Assembly (NCBI GenBank): GCA_038225855.1
Contig: JBBRQU010000022.1
Coordinates: 3,014-67,013 of the forward strand
Direction: 5' to 3'
Source of the DNA: CAHJXF01 sp038225855
Lineage (GTDB): Bacteria; Pseudomonadota; Gammaproteobacteria; Burkholderiales; Burkholderiaceae_D
DNA length: 64,000 nt
Each line of letters starts with the position of its first letter. Position 1 is the stretch's first letter. Under the pieces are notes generated by a model, which saw only the letters and a list, made by a program, of their open reading frames with translations, had not been told where the DNA came from and did not search any database. A program made the position numbers and the translations under genes. Of the stretch, positions 42,016 through 51,603 are shown in pieces.

Positions 42016-42957
42016 TCACTTCACGAGTTCCAATGCGGCATTCAACGATGTCGGGTCGAAGATAGAAACGCCACTCAATCGCGCGTCGATCCGCTTCGTC
42101 ATGCCGGTCAACACTTTGCCCGGTCCGCATTCGACGACCTGCGTCACGCCGTCGTCGGCCATCTTCCCGATCGTCTCGACCCAGCGCACCGGACTTGCGG
42201 CCTGACGCACCAGCGCCGACTTGATGGCCGCGCCATCGCGCTCGACGAACACATCGACGTTGTTGATGACGGCGATCGTCGGCTCGGCCATTACAACGTG
42301 GGAGAGATAGCCGGCAAGTCGCGCAGCGGCAGGTTGCATCAGCGACGAGTGAAACGGCGCGGAGACCGCAAGCATCAGCGCGCGCTTGGCACCGAGCGCC
42401 TTGGCGGCTTCACACGCGCGCTCGACCGCTCCTCTGTGTCCCGCGATCACGACTTGCGACGGCGCGTTGAAGTTGACCGCTTCGACCACCTCGCCTTCCG
42501 CGCCCTGCCTGCACGCAGCGCGCACCGCGTCGTCGTCGATCCCGAGAATCGCGGCCATCGCGCCCACCCCCACCGGCACCGCGCTTTGCATCGCCTCGCC
42601 GCGCAAGCGAACCAGCGGGAGCGCGTCGGCAAACGCAAGCGCGCCGGAGGCGACCAGTGCGGAATATTCGCCCAGGCTGTGGCCCGCCATCACCGCGGGA
42701 TTGCCGCCACCCGCATCGCGCCACGCACGCCACATCGCAACGCCCGCGGTCAGCATCACCGGCTGGGTATTGGTCGTCAGTCCCAGGTCTTCGAGAGGGC
42801 CCTTCGCGATCAATGCAGCGAGGTCCTGCTTCAAGACGTCCGACGCTTCTTCGAGCGTCGCGGCGACCGCAGGATGATTGCTGCGCGCCGCGACCATCGC
42901 GTCGAGCATACCGATCGATTGCGAGCCCTGTCCTGGAAAAACGAATGCGAATGTCAT
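42016..42957 (-). CDS. fabD: Malonyl-CoA-ACP transacylase FabD
   Basis: Loads malonyl groups on ACP. 313 residues. PGQGSQ near the N-terminus, nucleophile Ser94 in AGHSLGEYSA, and His in SAPFHSSLM. 22 bases after fabH, 13 before fabG. Confidence 0.97.
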   Translation of the reverse strand: MTFAFVFPGQGSQSIGMLDAMVAARSNHPAVAATLEEASDVLKQDLAALIAKGPLEDLGLTTNTQPVMLTAGVAMWRAWRDAGGGNPAVMAGHSLGEYSALVASGALAFADALPLVRLRGEAMQSAVPVGVGAMAAILGIDDDAVRAACRQGAEGEVVEAVNFNAPSQVVIAGHRGAVERACEAAKALGAKRALMLAVSAPFHSSLMQPAAARLAGYLSHVVMAEPTIAVINNVDVFVERDGAAIKSALVRQAASPVRWVETIGKMADDGVTQVVECGPGKVLTGMTKRIDARLSGVSIFDPTSLNAALELVK

Positions 42958-42979
42958 CGCTGATTGGTCACGTTGCGGG

Positions 42980-43963
42980 TCACATTTCCACCAGCACCGC
43001 GCCCCAGGTGAACCCGCCGCCCACGCCTTCCATCAAGACCTTGTGGCCGCTCCTGATGCGGCCATCGCGAACGGCCACATCGAGCGCGAGCGGGATCGAA
43101 GCGGCCGAAGTATTGCCGTGCTCGGCGACCGTCGCGATCATTTTATCGAGCGGCAATCCGAGCTTCCTGCAGGTGCCCTGCATGATGCGGATATTGGCCT
43201 GATGCGGGATCAACCAGTCAAGATCGGTCGCTGACATGTTGGCGGCGGCGAGCGTTTCGAGCGCGACCTTTTCGAGCACGTTGACCGCGAGTTTGAACAC
43301 GGCCGGCCCGTCCATCCGCAGAAATGCGTTGCCCGCCACAGCACCTCGATCGACGTTGCCGGGCACGCACAGGATGCCGACGTGCCGACCGTCGGCATGC
43401 AGGCGGCTCGCCATCACGCCAGGTCGATCCGCGGCCGTCATCACGACGGCGCCCGCGCCATCGCCGAACAGCACACAGGTGGTCCGGTCTTCGAAGTCGA
43501 GAATGCGCGAGAACACTTCGGATCCGATCACGAGCGCGTTGCCGGCCTGACCCGAGCGTATGAAGCTGTCGGCGGTCGTCATCGCATAAGCGAAACCGCT
43601 GCACACCGCCTGCAGATCGAAGGCCGCACATTGATTGCTGATGCCGAGCTTCTGTTGAACGATGCACGCCGTGCTCGGAAACACCATGTCGGGCGTGGAG
43701 GTGGCGACGATGATCAGGTCGATCGCCGATGGGTCGAGCGCCGCGGCCTCGAGCGCGCGGCGCGCGGCGATGGTGGCGAGCTCGCTGCACGGCGTACCGC
43801 GATCGGCAAAGTGCCGTGCCTTGATGCCGCTGCGCGAGACGATCCATTCGTCGCTGGTTTCGATTCCCCTCTCGGCGAGTTCGGCAGCGAGCATCTGGTT
43901 GGTGACGCGACGCGGCGGCAGATGGCTCCCGGTTCCGATGATGGTTGAAAAAGGCATGAGCAT
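42980..43963 (-). CDS. fabH: 3-oxoacyl-ACP synthase III FabH
   Basis: Starts fatty acid synthesis by condensing acetyl-CoA with malonyl-ACP. 327 residues from the ATG at 43963; the ATG at 43957 (MPFSTIIG) is also possible. Catalytic Cys121 in LQAVCSGF, His in LIPHQANIRI, Asn in EHGNTSAAS. Follows plsX by 19 bases. Confidence 0.97.
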   Translation of the reverse strand: MLMPFSTIIGTGSHLPPRRVTNQMLAAELAERGIETSDEWIVSRSGIKARHFADRGTPCSELATIAARRALEAAALDPSAIDLIIVATSTPDMVFPSTACIVQQKLGISNQCAAFDLQAVCSGFAYAMTTADSFIRSGQAGNALVIGSEVFSRILDFEDRTTCVLFGDGAGAVVMTAADRPGVMASRLHADGRHVGILCVPGNVDRGAVAGNAFLRMDGPAVFKLAVNVLEKVALETLAAANMSATDLDWLIPHQANIRIMQGTCRKLGLPLDKMIATVAEHGNTSAASIPLALDVAVRDGRIRSGHKVLMEGVGGGFTWGAVLVEM

Positions 43964-43982
43964 CGGCCGCCGGCTCGGATCG

Positions 43983-45080
43983 TCAGAACAGAGAAGCGAC
44001 CTGTGGTTCATCGGCCGATGCGGGCGTCGATCGTACCGATCCCGAGCCCGCGAGCTCGGGACGCGCGCTCTTCATCGACGCCACGATCTGCGACGCAACG
44101 TCATGGCGCGCCGCTTCGCACGCGCGGCGAATCGCGCATCCGAAAGCGAAGGCGTCGGCCGAGCCGTGACTCTTGATGACGAGGCCGCGCAGACCGAGCA
44201 GGCTCGCGCCGTTGTAGCGTCGATGATCGACACGCTTTCTGAATCGATTGAGCACCGGCATCGCGACCGCTGCGGCGAGATAGGTCAGGGGATTGCGCGT
44301 GAACTCTTCGCGGATGAAGCCGCCCAGCATCTGCGCGAGGCCTTCGGAAGTCTTCAACGCGACGTTGCCGACGAAACCGTCGCAGACCACCACGTCGACC
44401 CTGCCGGTGAAGATATCGTTGCCTTCGACGTTGCCGTAGAAATTGAGCTGCCCGCGCTCGGCCGCCGCGCGCATCAATTCGCCGGCTTCCTTGACGGTGT
44501 CATTGCCCTTGATGACTTCTTCCCCGATGTTCAGGAGACCGACACTGGGCCTGTCCTTGCCATCGATGGCTGCGACCAGCGCGCTGCCCATGATCGCGAA
44601 CTGCAAGAGATGTTCGGCCGAGCAATCGACGTTCGCGCCGAGGTCGAGGACCGTCGTTGCGCCGCCGGCCTGATTGGGCATCGATGTGGCGATCGCGGGC
44701 CGATCGATGCCTTCGAGGGTCTTCAACACATAGCGCGAGATCGCCATCAACGCGCCGGTATTGCCGGCGCTCACGCACGCGTCGGCACGGCCTTCCTTGA
44801 TGAGGTTGATCGCCACGCGCATCGAGGAATCCTTCTTCTTGCGAAGCGCGATCTCGATCGAGTCCTCCATCGTGACGACTTCGGACGCGGGAACGATTTC
44901 GATGCGCGGATGATCGGCCGCGACTTTTTCGGCGCGCAGGCGTTCGGCGATCGCCTGCGGATCGCCGACCAGGAGAACGTCGACGTCGGCGTAACGGTCG
45001 AGAAATCCAAGCGTCGCCGGGATGGTGACCGCAAGGCCGTGGTCGCCGCCCATGCTGTCGATCGCGATTCGGGCGGGCAT
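43983..45080 (-). CDS. plsX: Phosphate acyltransferase PlsX
   Basis: Makes acyl-phosphate from acyl-ACP for phospholipid synthesis; peripheral membrane enzyme. 365 residues from the ATG at 45080 (MPARIAIDSMGGDHG). Motifs: SAGNTGALMA, LLNIGEEVIKGN, VVVCDGFVGNVALK. A TTG 57 bases upstream would extend the protein without family similarity. The C-terminal ~35 residues are a variable tail. Confidence 0.96.
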   Translation of the reverse strand: MPARIAIDSMGGDHGLAVTIPATLGFLDRYADVDVLLVGDPQAIAERLRAEKVAADHPRIEIVPASEVVTMEDSIEIALRKKKDSSMRVAINLIKEGRADACVSAGNTGALMAISRYVLKTLEGIDRPAIATSMPNQAGGATTVLDLGANVDCSAEHLLQFAIMGSALVAAIDGKDRPSVGLLNIGEEVIKGNDTVKEAGELMRAAAERGQLNFYGNVEGNDIFTGRVDVVVCDGFVGNVALKTSEGLAQMLGGFIREEFTRNPLTYLAAAVAMPVLNRFRKRVDHRRYNGASLLGLRGLVIKSHGSADAFAFGCAIRRACEAARHDVASQIVASMKSARPELAGSGSVRSTPASADEPQVASLF

Positions 45081-45242
45081 CGAAGCGGGTGCTGCTTTGA
45101 TCAAATCGTGCGTGAGATGTGCAACACGATAGGCCAACGATCGGGAATCAATCTCTGACGCCGGGACAGTGGCTACGCGGTCGATTACGAGATCGCCTAA
45201 GAGCGATTGTGCGTGATTGTGCGCGCGATCAAGCGCGAGCCG

Positions 45243-45425
45243 TCACTCGTCGCTCTTGGTCTGGACGACCTTCTTGCCCCGGTAAAAACCGGTGGGGCTG
45301 ATGTGATGACGACGGTGCACTTCGCCGGTGGTGGGCTCGACGGCCAGCGGAGGCGCGGTCAGAAAATCGTGCGCACGATGCATGCCGCGCTTCGAGGGCG
45401 ACTTCTTGTTCTGTTGGACAGCCAT
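45243..45425 (-). CDS. rpmF: 50S ribosomal protein L32
   Basis: 60 residues. AVQQNKKSPSKRGMHRAHDF is the L32 signature; the tail is RGKKVVQTKSDE. The four zinc-binding cysteines of some L32 proteins are absent, the Cys-less form. GGAG six bases before the ATG. Lies in the yceD-rpmF-plsX order. Confidence 0.98.
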   Translation of the reverse strand: MAVQQNKKSPSKRGMHRAHDFLTAPPLAVEPTTGEVHRRHHISPTGFYRGKKVVQTKSDE

Positions 45426-45532
45426 GGCAACTCCAGATCCAAAACGGCATAAATTGACAAGCGGCGGATTCTAACACGCGAGCGCTCTGAAATTGGAGTT
45501 CCGGTCGTGAGGATTGTTGTTGAAACAGCGCT

Positions 45533-46048
45533 CTAGCGCTCGCTGCCGTCATCTTCGCCGCGCGGTCCGCTCTTGAGCGCGACCAGGACTGCGAAGGGCG
45601 ACGGTTTTTCGTCGACGTAAGAGAGATTCGCTTTCCCGTCGGGACAGATCTCGTGCCTCGGCGCGATCGGCAGCGCAAGGATGACTTCGTCTTCGATCAG
45701 CGCATCGAGATCGAAATCGGTCGCGCCCACGATCGCGTCGTACGCGTCGTCGTCATCGAGCGCGGCGGCCGCCTCCTCGTCGGGCGCGATCAGGAAATGC
45801 GAGCGAATCGCGACGCCGTGCGTCATGGGCTGCAGGCAGCGTTGACACACGAGTTCGATCTTTCCGTCGATATCGAGGTCGAGTCGGGGAAGCCCTGCCT
45901 TGCCATTGCGCCTGTCCGAAGCGAGCGCAGCTTTCCAGATCATGACGCCCTTGCGATCCGGCGTATCGACGCGCTGCATATCGATCAACGCGAGTTGGCC
46001 GCACGTCTCGCCGCCAAGACGCGCGAATTCGAAGAGATCGATTTTCAT
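45533..46048 (-). CDS. yceD: YceD/DUF177 family protein
   Basis: 171 residues from the ATG at 46048 (MKIDLFEFARLGG); the longer frame has no homology. The conserved core is VCQRCLQPMTHGV with a CxxC and, toward the end, DLDALIEDEVILALPIAPRHE, then the CPDG segment. DUF177 proteins sit upstream of rpmF and have been linked to 23S rRNA accumulation. The exact activity is unknown. Divergent from maf. Confidence 0.92.
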   Translation of the reverse strand: MKIDLFEFARLGGETCGQLALIDMQRVDTPDRKGVMIWKAALASDRRNGKAGLPRLDLDIDGKIELVCQRCLQPMTHGVAIRSHFLIAPDEEAAAALDDDDAYDAIVGATDFDLDALIEDEVILALPIAPRHEICPDGKANLSYVDEKPSPFAVLVALKSGPRGEDDGSER

Positions 46049-46152
46049 GGACGTGAATCTTGATTGGAGAACGAGGGAGCCGTAGGTCTTCGCAGGCTTG
46101 CGATAATACGGTGCGTTTCGACCCTTGCCGCAACCTTCTTTCTGTCCTTCTC

Positions 46153-46755
46153 GTGTCTCCACGCCCCCCTCTTGTCCTCGCTTCGAGTTCGCGCTATCGA
46201 CGCGAGTTGCTCGAGCGCCTGCGCATTCCGTTCGAAATAATCCGACCCGACGTGGACGAGAGCGCGCACCAGGGCGAGGCTTCGGAAACGACCGCGCTGC
46301 GTCTATCGCGCGTCAAGGCCGAAGCGATTGCCGCGCAGCGGCCCGATGCCGTCGTGATCGGATCCGATCAGGTGGCCGAGTCCGACGCAGGCGTACTGGG
46401 CAAACCCGGCACACACGACAACGCAGTCAGGCAATTGCGCGCATTGAGCGGCAAGGTCGCGCGCTTTCACAGCGGCATCTGCGTAATCGCGCCGCGCGCG
46501 GGCGGAACGCCGCGCGTGCTATGCGAGGTCGTCACCACGACGGTCCTGTTTCGCGAATTGAACGATGCCCAGATCGACGCCTATCTCGAGCTCGAAGCGC
46601 CTTACGACTGCGCCGGCAGCGCGAAAGCAGAGGCGCTCGGCATCGCGCTGCTTCAACGAATCGAGAGCGACGACCCTACCGCGCTGATCGGCCTGCCGCT
46701 GATTCGCCTCGTGACGATGCTGCGCGCGATCGGCTTTTCCGTTTTGCCGACCTGA
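46153..46755 (+). CDS. Maf-family nucleotide pyrophosphatase
   Basis: 200 residues from a GTG at 46153, giving VSPRPPLVLASSSRYRRELL, where the Maf signature starts; an ATG at 46060 would add 31 unrelated residues. Maf/YceF enzymes hydrolyse modified or canonical NTPs and prevent their incorporation. Other motifs: RPDVDESAHQGE, VIGSDQV and YDCAGSAKAEALG. SAKAE with ETT... fits the YceF subgroup (7-methyl-GTP), which is a weak inference. A GATAAT -10-like hexamer lies at 46102-46107. The stop overlaps the next start (TGATG). Confidence 0.92.
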   Translation: MSPRPPLVLASSSRYRRELLERLRIPFEIIRPDVDESAHQGEASETTALRLSRVKAEAIAAQRPDAVVIGSDQVAESDAGVLGKPGTHDNAVRQLRALSGKVARFHSGICVIAPRAGGTPRVLCEVVTTTVLFRELNDAQIDAYLELEAPYDCAGSAKAEALGIALLQRIESDDPTALIGLPLIRLVTMLRAIGFSVLPT

Positions 46756-47474
46756 TGCCCGGCGTTCTGTATCTGATTCCCAACGCGCTCGGGCCCGGCG
46801 CATTGCCGGCGGTATTGCCCGCACAGACCACGACCATCGCCGCGCGTCTCGACTACTTCATTGGCGAGAATGCCAGGTCGACGCGCGCATTCCTGAAACG
46901 CGTCGATGAGGTCGCGCCGCTCGCAAAGCCCCTACGCGAAATCGAGATCGTCGAACTGAGCGTGTCGACATCGGTCGCCGTCTTGCCCGCTCTGCTCGCA
47001 CCGCTTCTGCAAGGGCGCGACGGTGGTCTCGTTTCTGAAGCCGGATGTCCAGCCGTCGCCGATCCGGGCGCCGGACTGGTACGCCTGGCGCATCGGCATG
47101 GCATCGATGTGCGTCCCCTCGTCGGGCCCTCGGCCATCCTGCTCGCGTTGATGGCAAGCGGTCTCGATGGGCAGCGCTTTGCGTTCAACGGTTATCTGCC
47201 GACCGACTCAGCCGAGCGAGTCAAGGCAATTCACGCTTTCGAGCGGCTGTCAGCCCAGCACCGGCAAACGCAGATCTTCATCGAGACGCCGTATCGCAAC
47301 CAGGTCTTGCTGGCTGCACTTCTCGAACATTGCAAGCCGCAAACTCTGCTATGCGTTGCGCGCGATCTCACGCTCGATTCGCAGTCGATCGCCACGCGAA
47401 GCGTCGAGAACTGGCGCGGAAAGACGATGGATTTGCACAAGCGGCCCACTGTTTTTCTCATGCTGGCTCTCTGA
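46755..47474 (+). CDS. SAM-dependent methyltransferase, RsmI/tetrapyrrole methylase family
   Basis: 239 residues from the ATG at 46755. Class III methyltransferase fold: GVLYLIPNALGPG at the N-terminus, VSEAGCPAVADPGAGLVRLA and LVGPSAILLALMASGLDG, the RsmI-like SAM-binding segments. RsmI methylates C1402 of 16S rRNA and usually has ~280 residues. This shorter form next to maf is a paralogue common in betaproteobacteria, and its substrate is not known to me. Confidence 0.85.
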   Translation: MPGVLYLIPNALGPGALPAVLPAQTTTIAARLDYFIGENARSTRAFLKRVDEVAPLAKPLREIEIVELSVSTSVAVLPALLAPLLQGRDGGLVSEAGCPAVADPGAGLVRLAHRHGIDVRPLVGPSAILLALMASGLDGQRFAFNGYLPTDSAERVKAIHAFERLSAQHRQTQIFIETPYRNQVLLAALLEHCKPQTLLCVARDLTLDSQSIATRSVENWRGKTMDLHKRPTVFLMLAL

Positions 47475-47511
47475 CGCTGCCGCCGCCGTCCAGTACACCC
47501 CCTCAATCCCC

Positions 47512-50500
47512 TCAATCGAACGAAAACGTATAGAACACGTCGACCGCACTCTCGGTCCCGGTCTGCACCTGCAGGTCGACGCGGTGGTAGATGTTGTAGC
47601 GAATCTTGAGCAGTGTCGCGGCTTTCGTGAAGCCCTGTTCGAAAGTCACGCGCAGACGCGACGAGATCTGCTTGCCGATCGTCAACAACCCGCCCTGATC
47701 GCCACCCAGCCCCGACACGCCGATCTCGTCGACGCCGAGCGTGGCGGCGATGCGCGATTGCAGTCCGGCCGAATCGGACGAGCCGAGCAGGCTCGCCGCT
47801 GCGGTCGTCAGCAATCCGAAGTCCGATTTGCTCGAGCCGGACAAGCCGTGGCCGAGCACCAGCCACGACAACTTTTCGGTATCGGGCACGCTCGGGTTGG
47901 ACGTCAGGCGCGCCACGGGCGCGAGCGCGGTGCCGCTGATCTGCACGCCGGCTTCGACCGCGAGGTTCTTGCGGACCGCGTGAATGTCGAGCGCGGGATT
48001 GTCGATCGGTCCGGAGAACGTCAGGTTGCCGCGATCGATCGTCAGACGCTGCCCGTAGGCCTCGTAGGTCCCTTCGCGCACCGCGACCGTCCCGATCGCG
48101 CGCAGGTCGGCGCCGACGCCCGCAATGCGAATCACGCCGCCGAGCTTGCCGTCGAAGCCCGAGCCCTTGACCTTGAAGTCGTCTCCCATGTCGAACTTCA
48201 CTTCGAAGCGCACCGGCACGCTCTTGGCGGGCACGACCTCTTCGGCCTTCTCGCGACCCACGATCACGATGTCGTCGGAAAGGGTCGGGCCGCGCCGCTC
48301 GGCGAGTTGCAATGAGCCGCGGTCGGCCTTGAGATCCGCGCTCAGGTCTATGCCCGCCGCGCCGAAACGCGCCGTGCCTGTTCCCGAGACGACCATGGTG
48401 CGATCGGTGCGCGAGATCGCTTCGAACTTGTCGAGCTTGACCGCGAGCGTGCCCGACACCTTGCGGTCGGCGAGCCGCAGGTCGCCGCTCGCGTTCAGAT
48501 GTCCATTGCCCGCCGCGAGCGTCGCGTCCTTGAGAATCGCGCGGTCGCCGTCGAACGCCATGTCGAGACGGCCATCATGAAAGTTGATGCCCTGATCGGG
48601 CCAGCGCACGCCGATCGCCTCCCCGCTCGCATGGCCCGCGAGCAAGGGATGCGCGACCGTGCCTTGACCGGTCAGCGCAACCTGCAATCGGCCGGAGAGG
48701 TCGAGGCCGGGGCGTCCCGAGAGTCTTGCAAGCCAGCGGAGATCGGGAATGTCGATGTCGCTTTTCAATGCGAGCGGCGCATCGCCGGCCAGGCCCCATT
48801 GCCCGTCCCGCTTCGACAGGCGCGTGTCGATCGAAGCTTCAATTCGCCCGAGTCCGCGGCCTGCGGCCGAAACCTGCGCTGACACACGGTCGGCGACGAT
48901 GGTGGCCGACACCGCGATCTTTTCCGGATCGACGTTGAACTTCGGCTCGGTCAGGAACTGGATGTTGCCCGACTCGCGGAACAGCTTGACGTTGCCGTCG
49001 ATCGCGTCGCCGATGCGCAGGTCCCAAAGCCCTCCGAACTTGAGCGAGGTCGCGACCTGACGCGAGAAGTCGCTTGAGAAAGTGCCGACGATCGCGAGCG
49101 GAAAGCCGCTTGCGCTGCCGGCGGTGGAGATCTTTCCGTCGACCACCGTGAGCCGCTGAAGATCGACTCGGCCTTCGTTGAACTTCAGCCGCGTCGTTCC
49201 GACGTCGATCTTCTCGCGGCTCGCGAACAATGTCGCGGGACTTGCGAGCGCGAACGGCACGCGGCCGCGACTGTCGAGGCTGTCGATGGTGCCGCGCCAC
49301 GCGCTCTTGCCTTCCAGCCCACCGTGTGCCGTGGTCGTGATATCGAAGCGATCGCTTTTCGCGGCAAGCGTCAGCGTGTGTGCGTCGCGCGTGCCTTTGA
49401 TGTGCCCTTCGGCCGTCTGCACCGTTGGCGCAGCAGCGCCACCGCCTTCGCGAAAATCGGTGAGCGCGATGTCGGCATCGATCGCCCCGCTCGATCCTGC
49501 AAGCAAGCGCCCTTGACCTCGCAGCGACTTGAGACTGTAGGCCCTCGTCGTGGCCTTCGCGGCATTTCTCGGTGCGGCCTTGTCGTCGGTTTCCGAGTTT
49601 GTCGAGGCGCTCGCGATCGTGCTCGCGAGCGGTGCGCTGATGCGCAAGTTGTCGCCGGCGATGATGAAGTCGATCGCAGGCTCTGCAAGCGTCCCGCCGA
49701 GCGTACCCTGCCCCTTCAACGATCCACCGATGCCGGAGCCGAGATCTGCCAGACGCGGCGCGTCGATCTTCCAGTTCAATCGATCCTGCACACGACCGAA
49801 GGCGCCTTGTGCATCGACATGATTCGCGCCGATTGCCAGCGCGACATTCGCATTCGAGATCTGGCGAATCACGATCGACGAGCCGGCCTTCGACGATGCG
49901 ATGAGCGCGCCCTCTACCGTGCCGATGGCGGTGCCCGCAAGGGGCCGATCCATCACGCGACTCGGATCGATGTGCAGGTCGGCGCTGACGCGAAACACCT
50001 GCGGATACCGTGCGCTCGCTGCCGCACCCATCGTTCCCGCGAGCTTGAACGCCGCATTCAGATCGGCCTTGGGAAAGTCGCCGAAGTCGCGCGGATTCAG
50101 ATGCGCGACTTCGCCTTTCAGATCGAAGGGCCGGCTCTTGGCGAGATCGATGGTGCCCGATGCGGTGACGCGGCTCGCGCCGAGGACGACGTGCGCTTCG
50201 GCGATGCGAATTTGGCCGCCTGCGTCGCCGCCTTGCCACTCGCCGCGAAGCTTCATGCTGCGGCCCGCATCGGCCAGCGCAGTGTCGATGTGAACCACGC
50301 CGTCACGACGACTGACGGCGACACGACCCGCGAACTTCGACGCGATCAGCTTGCCGTGGATCGCGCGCAGATCGAGCGCGCGGACCACGCCGTCGAACGA
50401 CGGGGTGCCGCCGTTCGCGAACACATAGCCGCCCTTTCCGTTCACATGGCCCGCCGCGCCGAGGTCGGCGGTCACGCTCGAGAGCATTAGTGAAAGCGAG

Positions 50501-51603
50501 TCGCCGGTGACGTCCGCGTTCAACGACGCGACGGGAATGCGATCGCGGTCGATGCTGCCGGGCATGCCGTTGACGATGCGCAGCGTTCCTCGAAAAGGGT
50601 TGGTCCCCGCGTTGGTCCCAGGTCCGGCCTCGGCTGGCGGAATGTCCAACGGCGTGACTGAGGCATCGACGGCGATGTCGCCCTCGGGCAGATCGGCCTT
50701 CCAGCGCTTTGGCGAAATGCCCGCGACATGCAGCATCGCGTTGTCGATCGGCTGATCGCGAAACGGCAGCACCCGCGCGCTCGCATATCCGGCGAGCGGT
50801 TGATCCTTCGGATCGGAGAGCGAAAAATCCGATGCGAGTTGCAGGTCGGCGAGCTTGCCGGCGATGCTCACGGGAGCGCGATAGGGCACGCGATAGGGAC
50901 CGTCGCGGGCCGTGCCTTCAGCGAGCAACTGCCCTTCGATCGCGAACGGTTTGGTCGCAGCGAGCGACGCATGTCCCGAGGCCACGCCCCACGGACTCTT
51001 CACCGCGATGCGCTCCACGATCCAGCGCTTGCGTCCGTTCTCCAACGCATAGCGGCCGCGCAGATCGGCATCGGTCAGTGACGTGACCTGACCCTTCTGA
51101 ACGATGTCGATCGCATCCAGATGCAAGGTGTCGATGCGTAACGTGTCGATGCGCATCGCGGCGGGCAACTCGAGCGTGTCGGGCTCTTTCGTGGGCTCAT
51201 CCGACTTGCCGATGAGGTCTATGGTGAGCTTGTTCGCGCGCGCGTCGCTGATCGTGAAGCGCCGCTCGAACGGTTCGAGCGCATAACGCAACGAGCCTTT
51301 CTCGAGCGTGATCACCTGCGTCCTGGTGCGGTACACGAGACGATCGAAGGCGACGCGGTCGTAGATCGATCCGCTCACGCCTTCGATCTTCAATTGACCA
51401 TGCAATGCCTTCTCGGCCTCGACCACGATGCGCTGCAAAGTCGTTTCGCGGCCGAGCAGCCACGCGCCGACGGCGATGAGAACAATCATCAGACCGACGA
51501 GCCCGGCAATAGCCCACAACGCGACGCGCGCCATGCGTCGCGCGCGCGAACGCGGCGCCCTTGCGTCCTGATCGGCCAGCGACGCCTCGCGCGGCTCGCT
51601 CAA
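47512..51603 (-). CDS. tamB: Translocation and assembly module protein TamB
   Basis: 1363 residues, TTG start overlapping the tamA stop by four bases. Basic N-terminus, one membrane segment (~27-50), then a very long periplasmic beta-rich region of the AsmA/TamB type with repeated short beta motifs. The C-terminal ~350 residues are the DUF490/TamB domain, ending in VDVFYTFSFD. TamB spans the periplasm and, with TamA, aids outer-membrane protein or phospholipid transfer. Length and operon fit. Confidence 0.93.
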   Translation of the reverse strand: MSEPREASLADQDARAPRSRARRMARVALWAIAGLVGLMIVLIAVGAWLLGRETTLQRIVVEAEKALHGQLKIEGVSGSIYDRVAFDRLVYRTRTQVITLEKGSLRYALEPFERRFTISDARANKLTIDLIGKSDEPTKEPDTLELPAAMRIDTLRIDTLHLDAIDIVQKGQVTSLTDADLRGRYALENGRKRWIVERIAVKSPWGVASGHASLAATKPFAIEGQLLAEGTARDGPYRVPYRAPVSIAGKLADLQLASDFSLSDPKDQPLAGYASARVLPFRDQPIDNAMLHVAGISPKRWKADLPEGDIAVDASVTPLDIPPAEAGPGTNAGTNPFRGTLRIVNGMPGSIDRDRIPVASLNADVTGDSLSLMLSSVTADLGAAGHVNGKGGYVFANGGTPSFDGVVRALDLRAIHGKLIASKFAGRVAVSRRDGVVHIDTALADAGRSMKLRGEWQGGDAGGQIRIAEAHVVLGASRVTASGTIDLAKSRPFDLKGEVAHLNPRDFGDFPKADLNAAFKLAGTMGAAASARYPQVFRVSADLHIDPSRVMDRPLAGTAIGTVEGALIASSKAGSSIVIRQISNANVALAIGANHVDAQGAFGRVQDRLNWKIDAPRLADLGSGIGGSLKGQGTLGGTLAEPAIDFIIAGDNLRISAPLASTIASASTNSETDDKAAPRNAAKATTRAYSLKSLRGQGRLLAGSSGAIDADIALTDFREGGGAAAPTVQTAEGHIKGTRDAHTLTLAAKSDRFDITTTAHGGLEGKSAWRGTIDSLDSRGRVPFALASPATLFASREKIDVGTTRLKFNEGRVDLQRLTVVDGKISTAGSASGFPLAIVGTFSSDFSRQVATSLKFGGLWDLRIGDAIDGNVKLFRESGNIQFLTEPKFNVDPEKIAVSATIVADRVSAQVSAAGRGLGRIEASIDTRLSKRDGQWGLAGDAPLALKSDIDIPDLRWLARLSGRPGLDLSGRLQVALTGQGTVAHPLLAGHASGEAIGVRWPDQGINFHDGRLDMAFDGDRAILKDATLAAGNGHLNASGDLRLADRKVSGTLAVKLDKFEAISRTDRTMVVSGTGTARFGAAGIDLSADLKADRGSLQLAERRGPTLSDDIVIVGREKAEEVVPAKSVPVRFEVKFDMGDDFKVKGSGFDGKLGGVIRIAGVGADLRAIGTVAVREGTYEAYGQRLTIDRGNLTFSGPIDNPALDIHAVRKNLAVEAGVQISGTALAPVARLTSNPSVPDTEKLSWLVLGHGLSGSSKSDFGLLTTAAASLLGSSDSAGLQSRIAATLGVDEIGVSGLGGDQGGLLTIGKQISSRLRVTFEQGFTKAATLLKIRYNIYHRVDLQVQTGTESAVDVFYTFSFD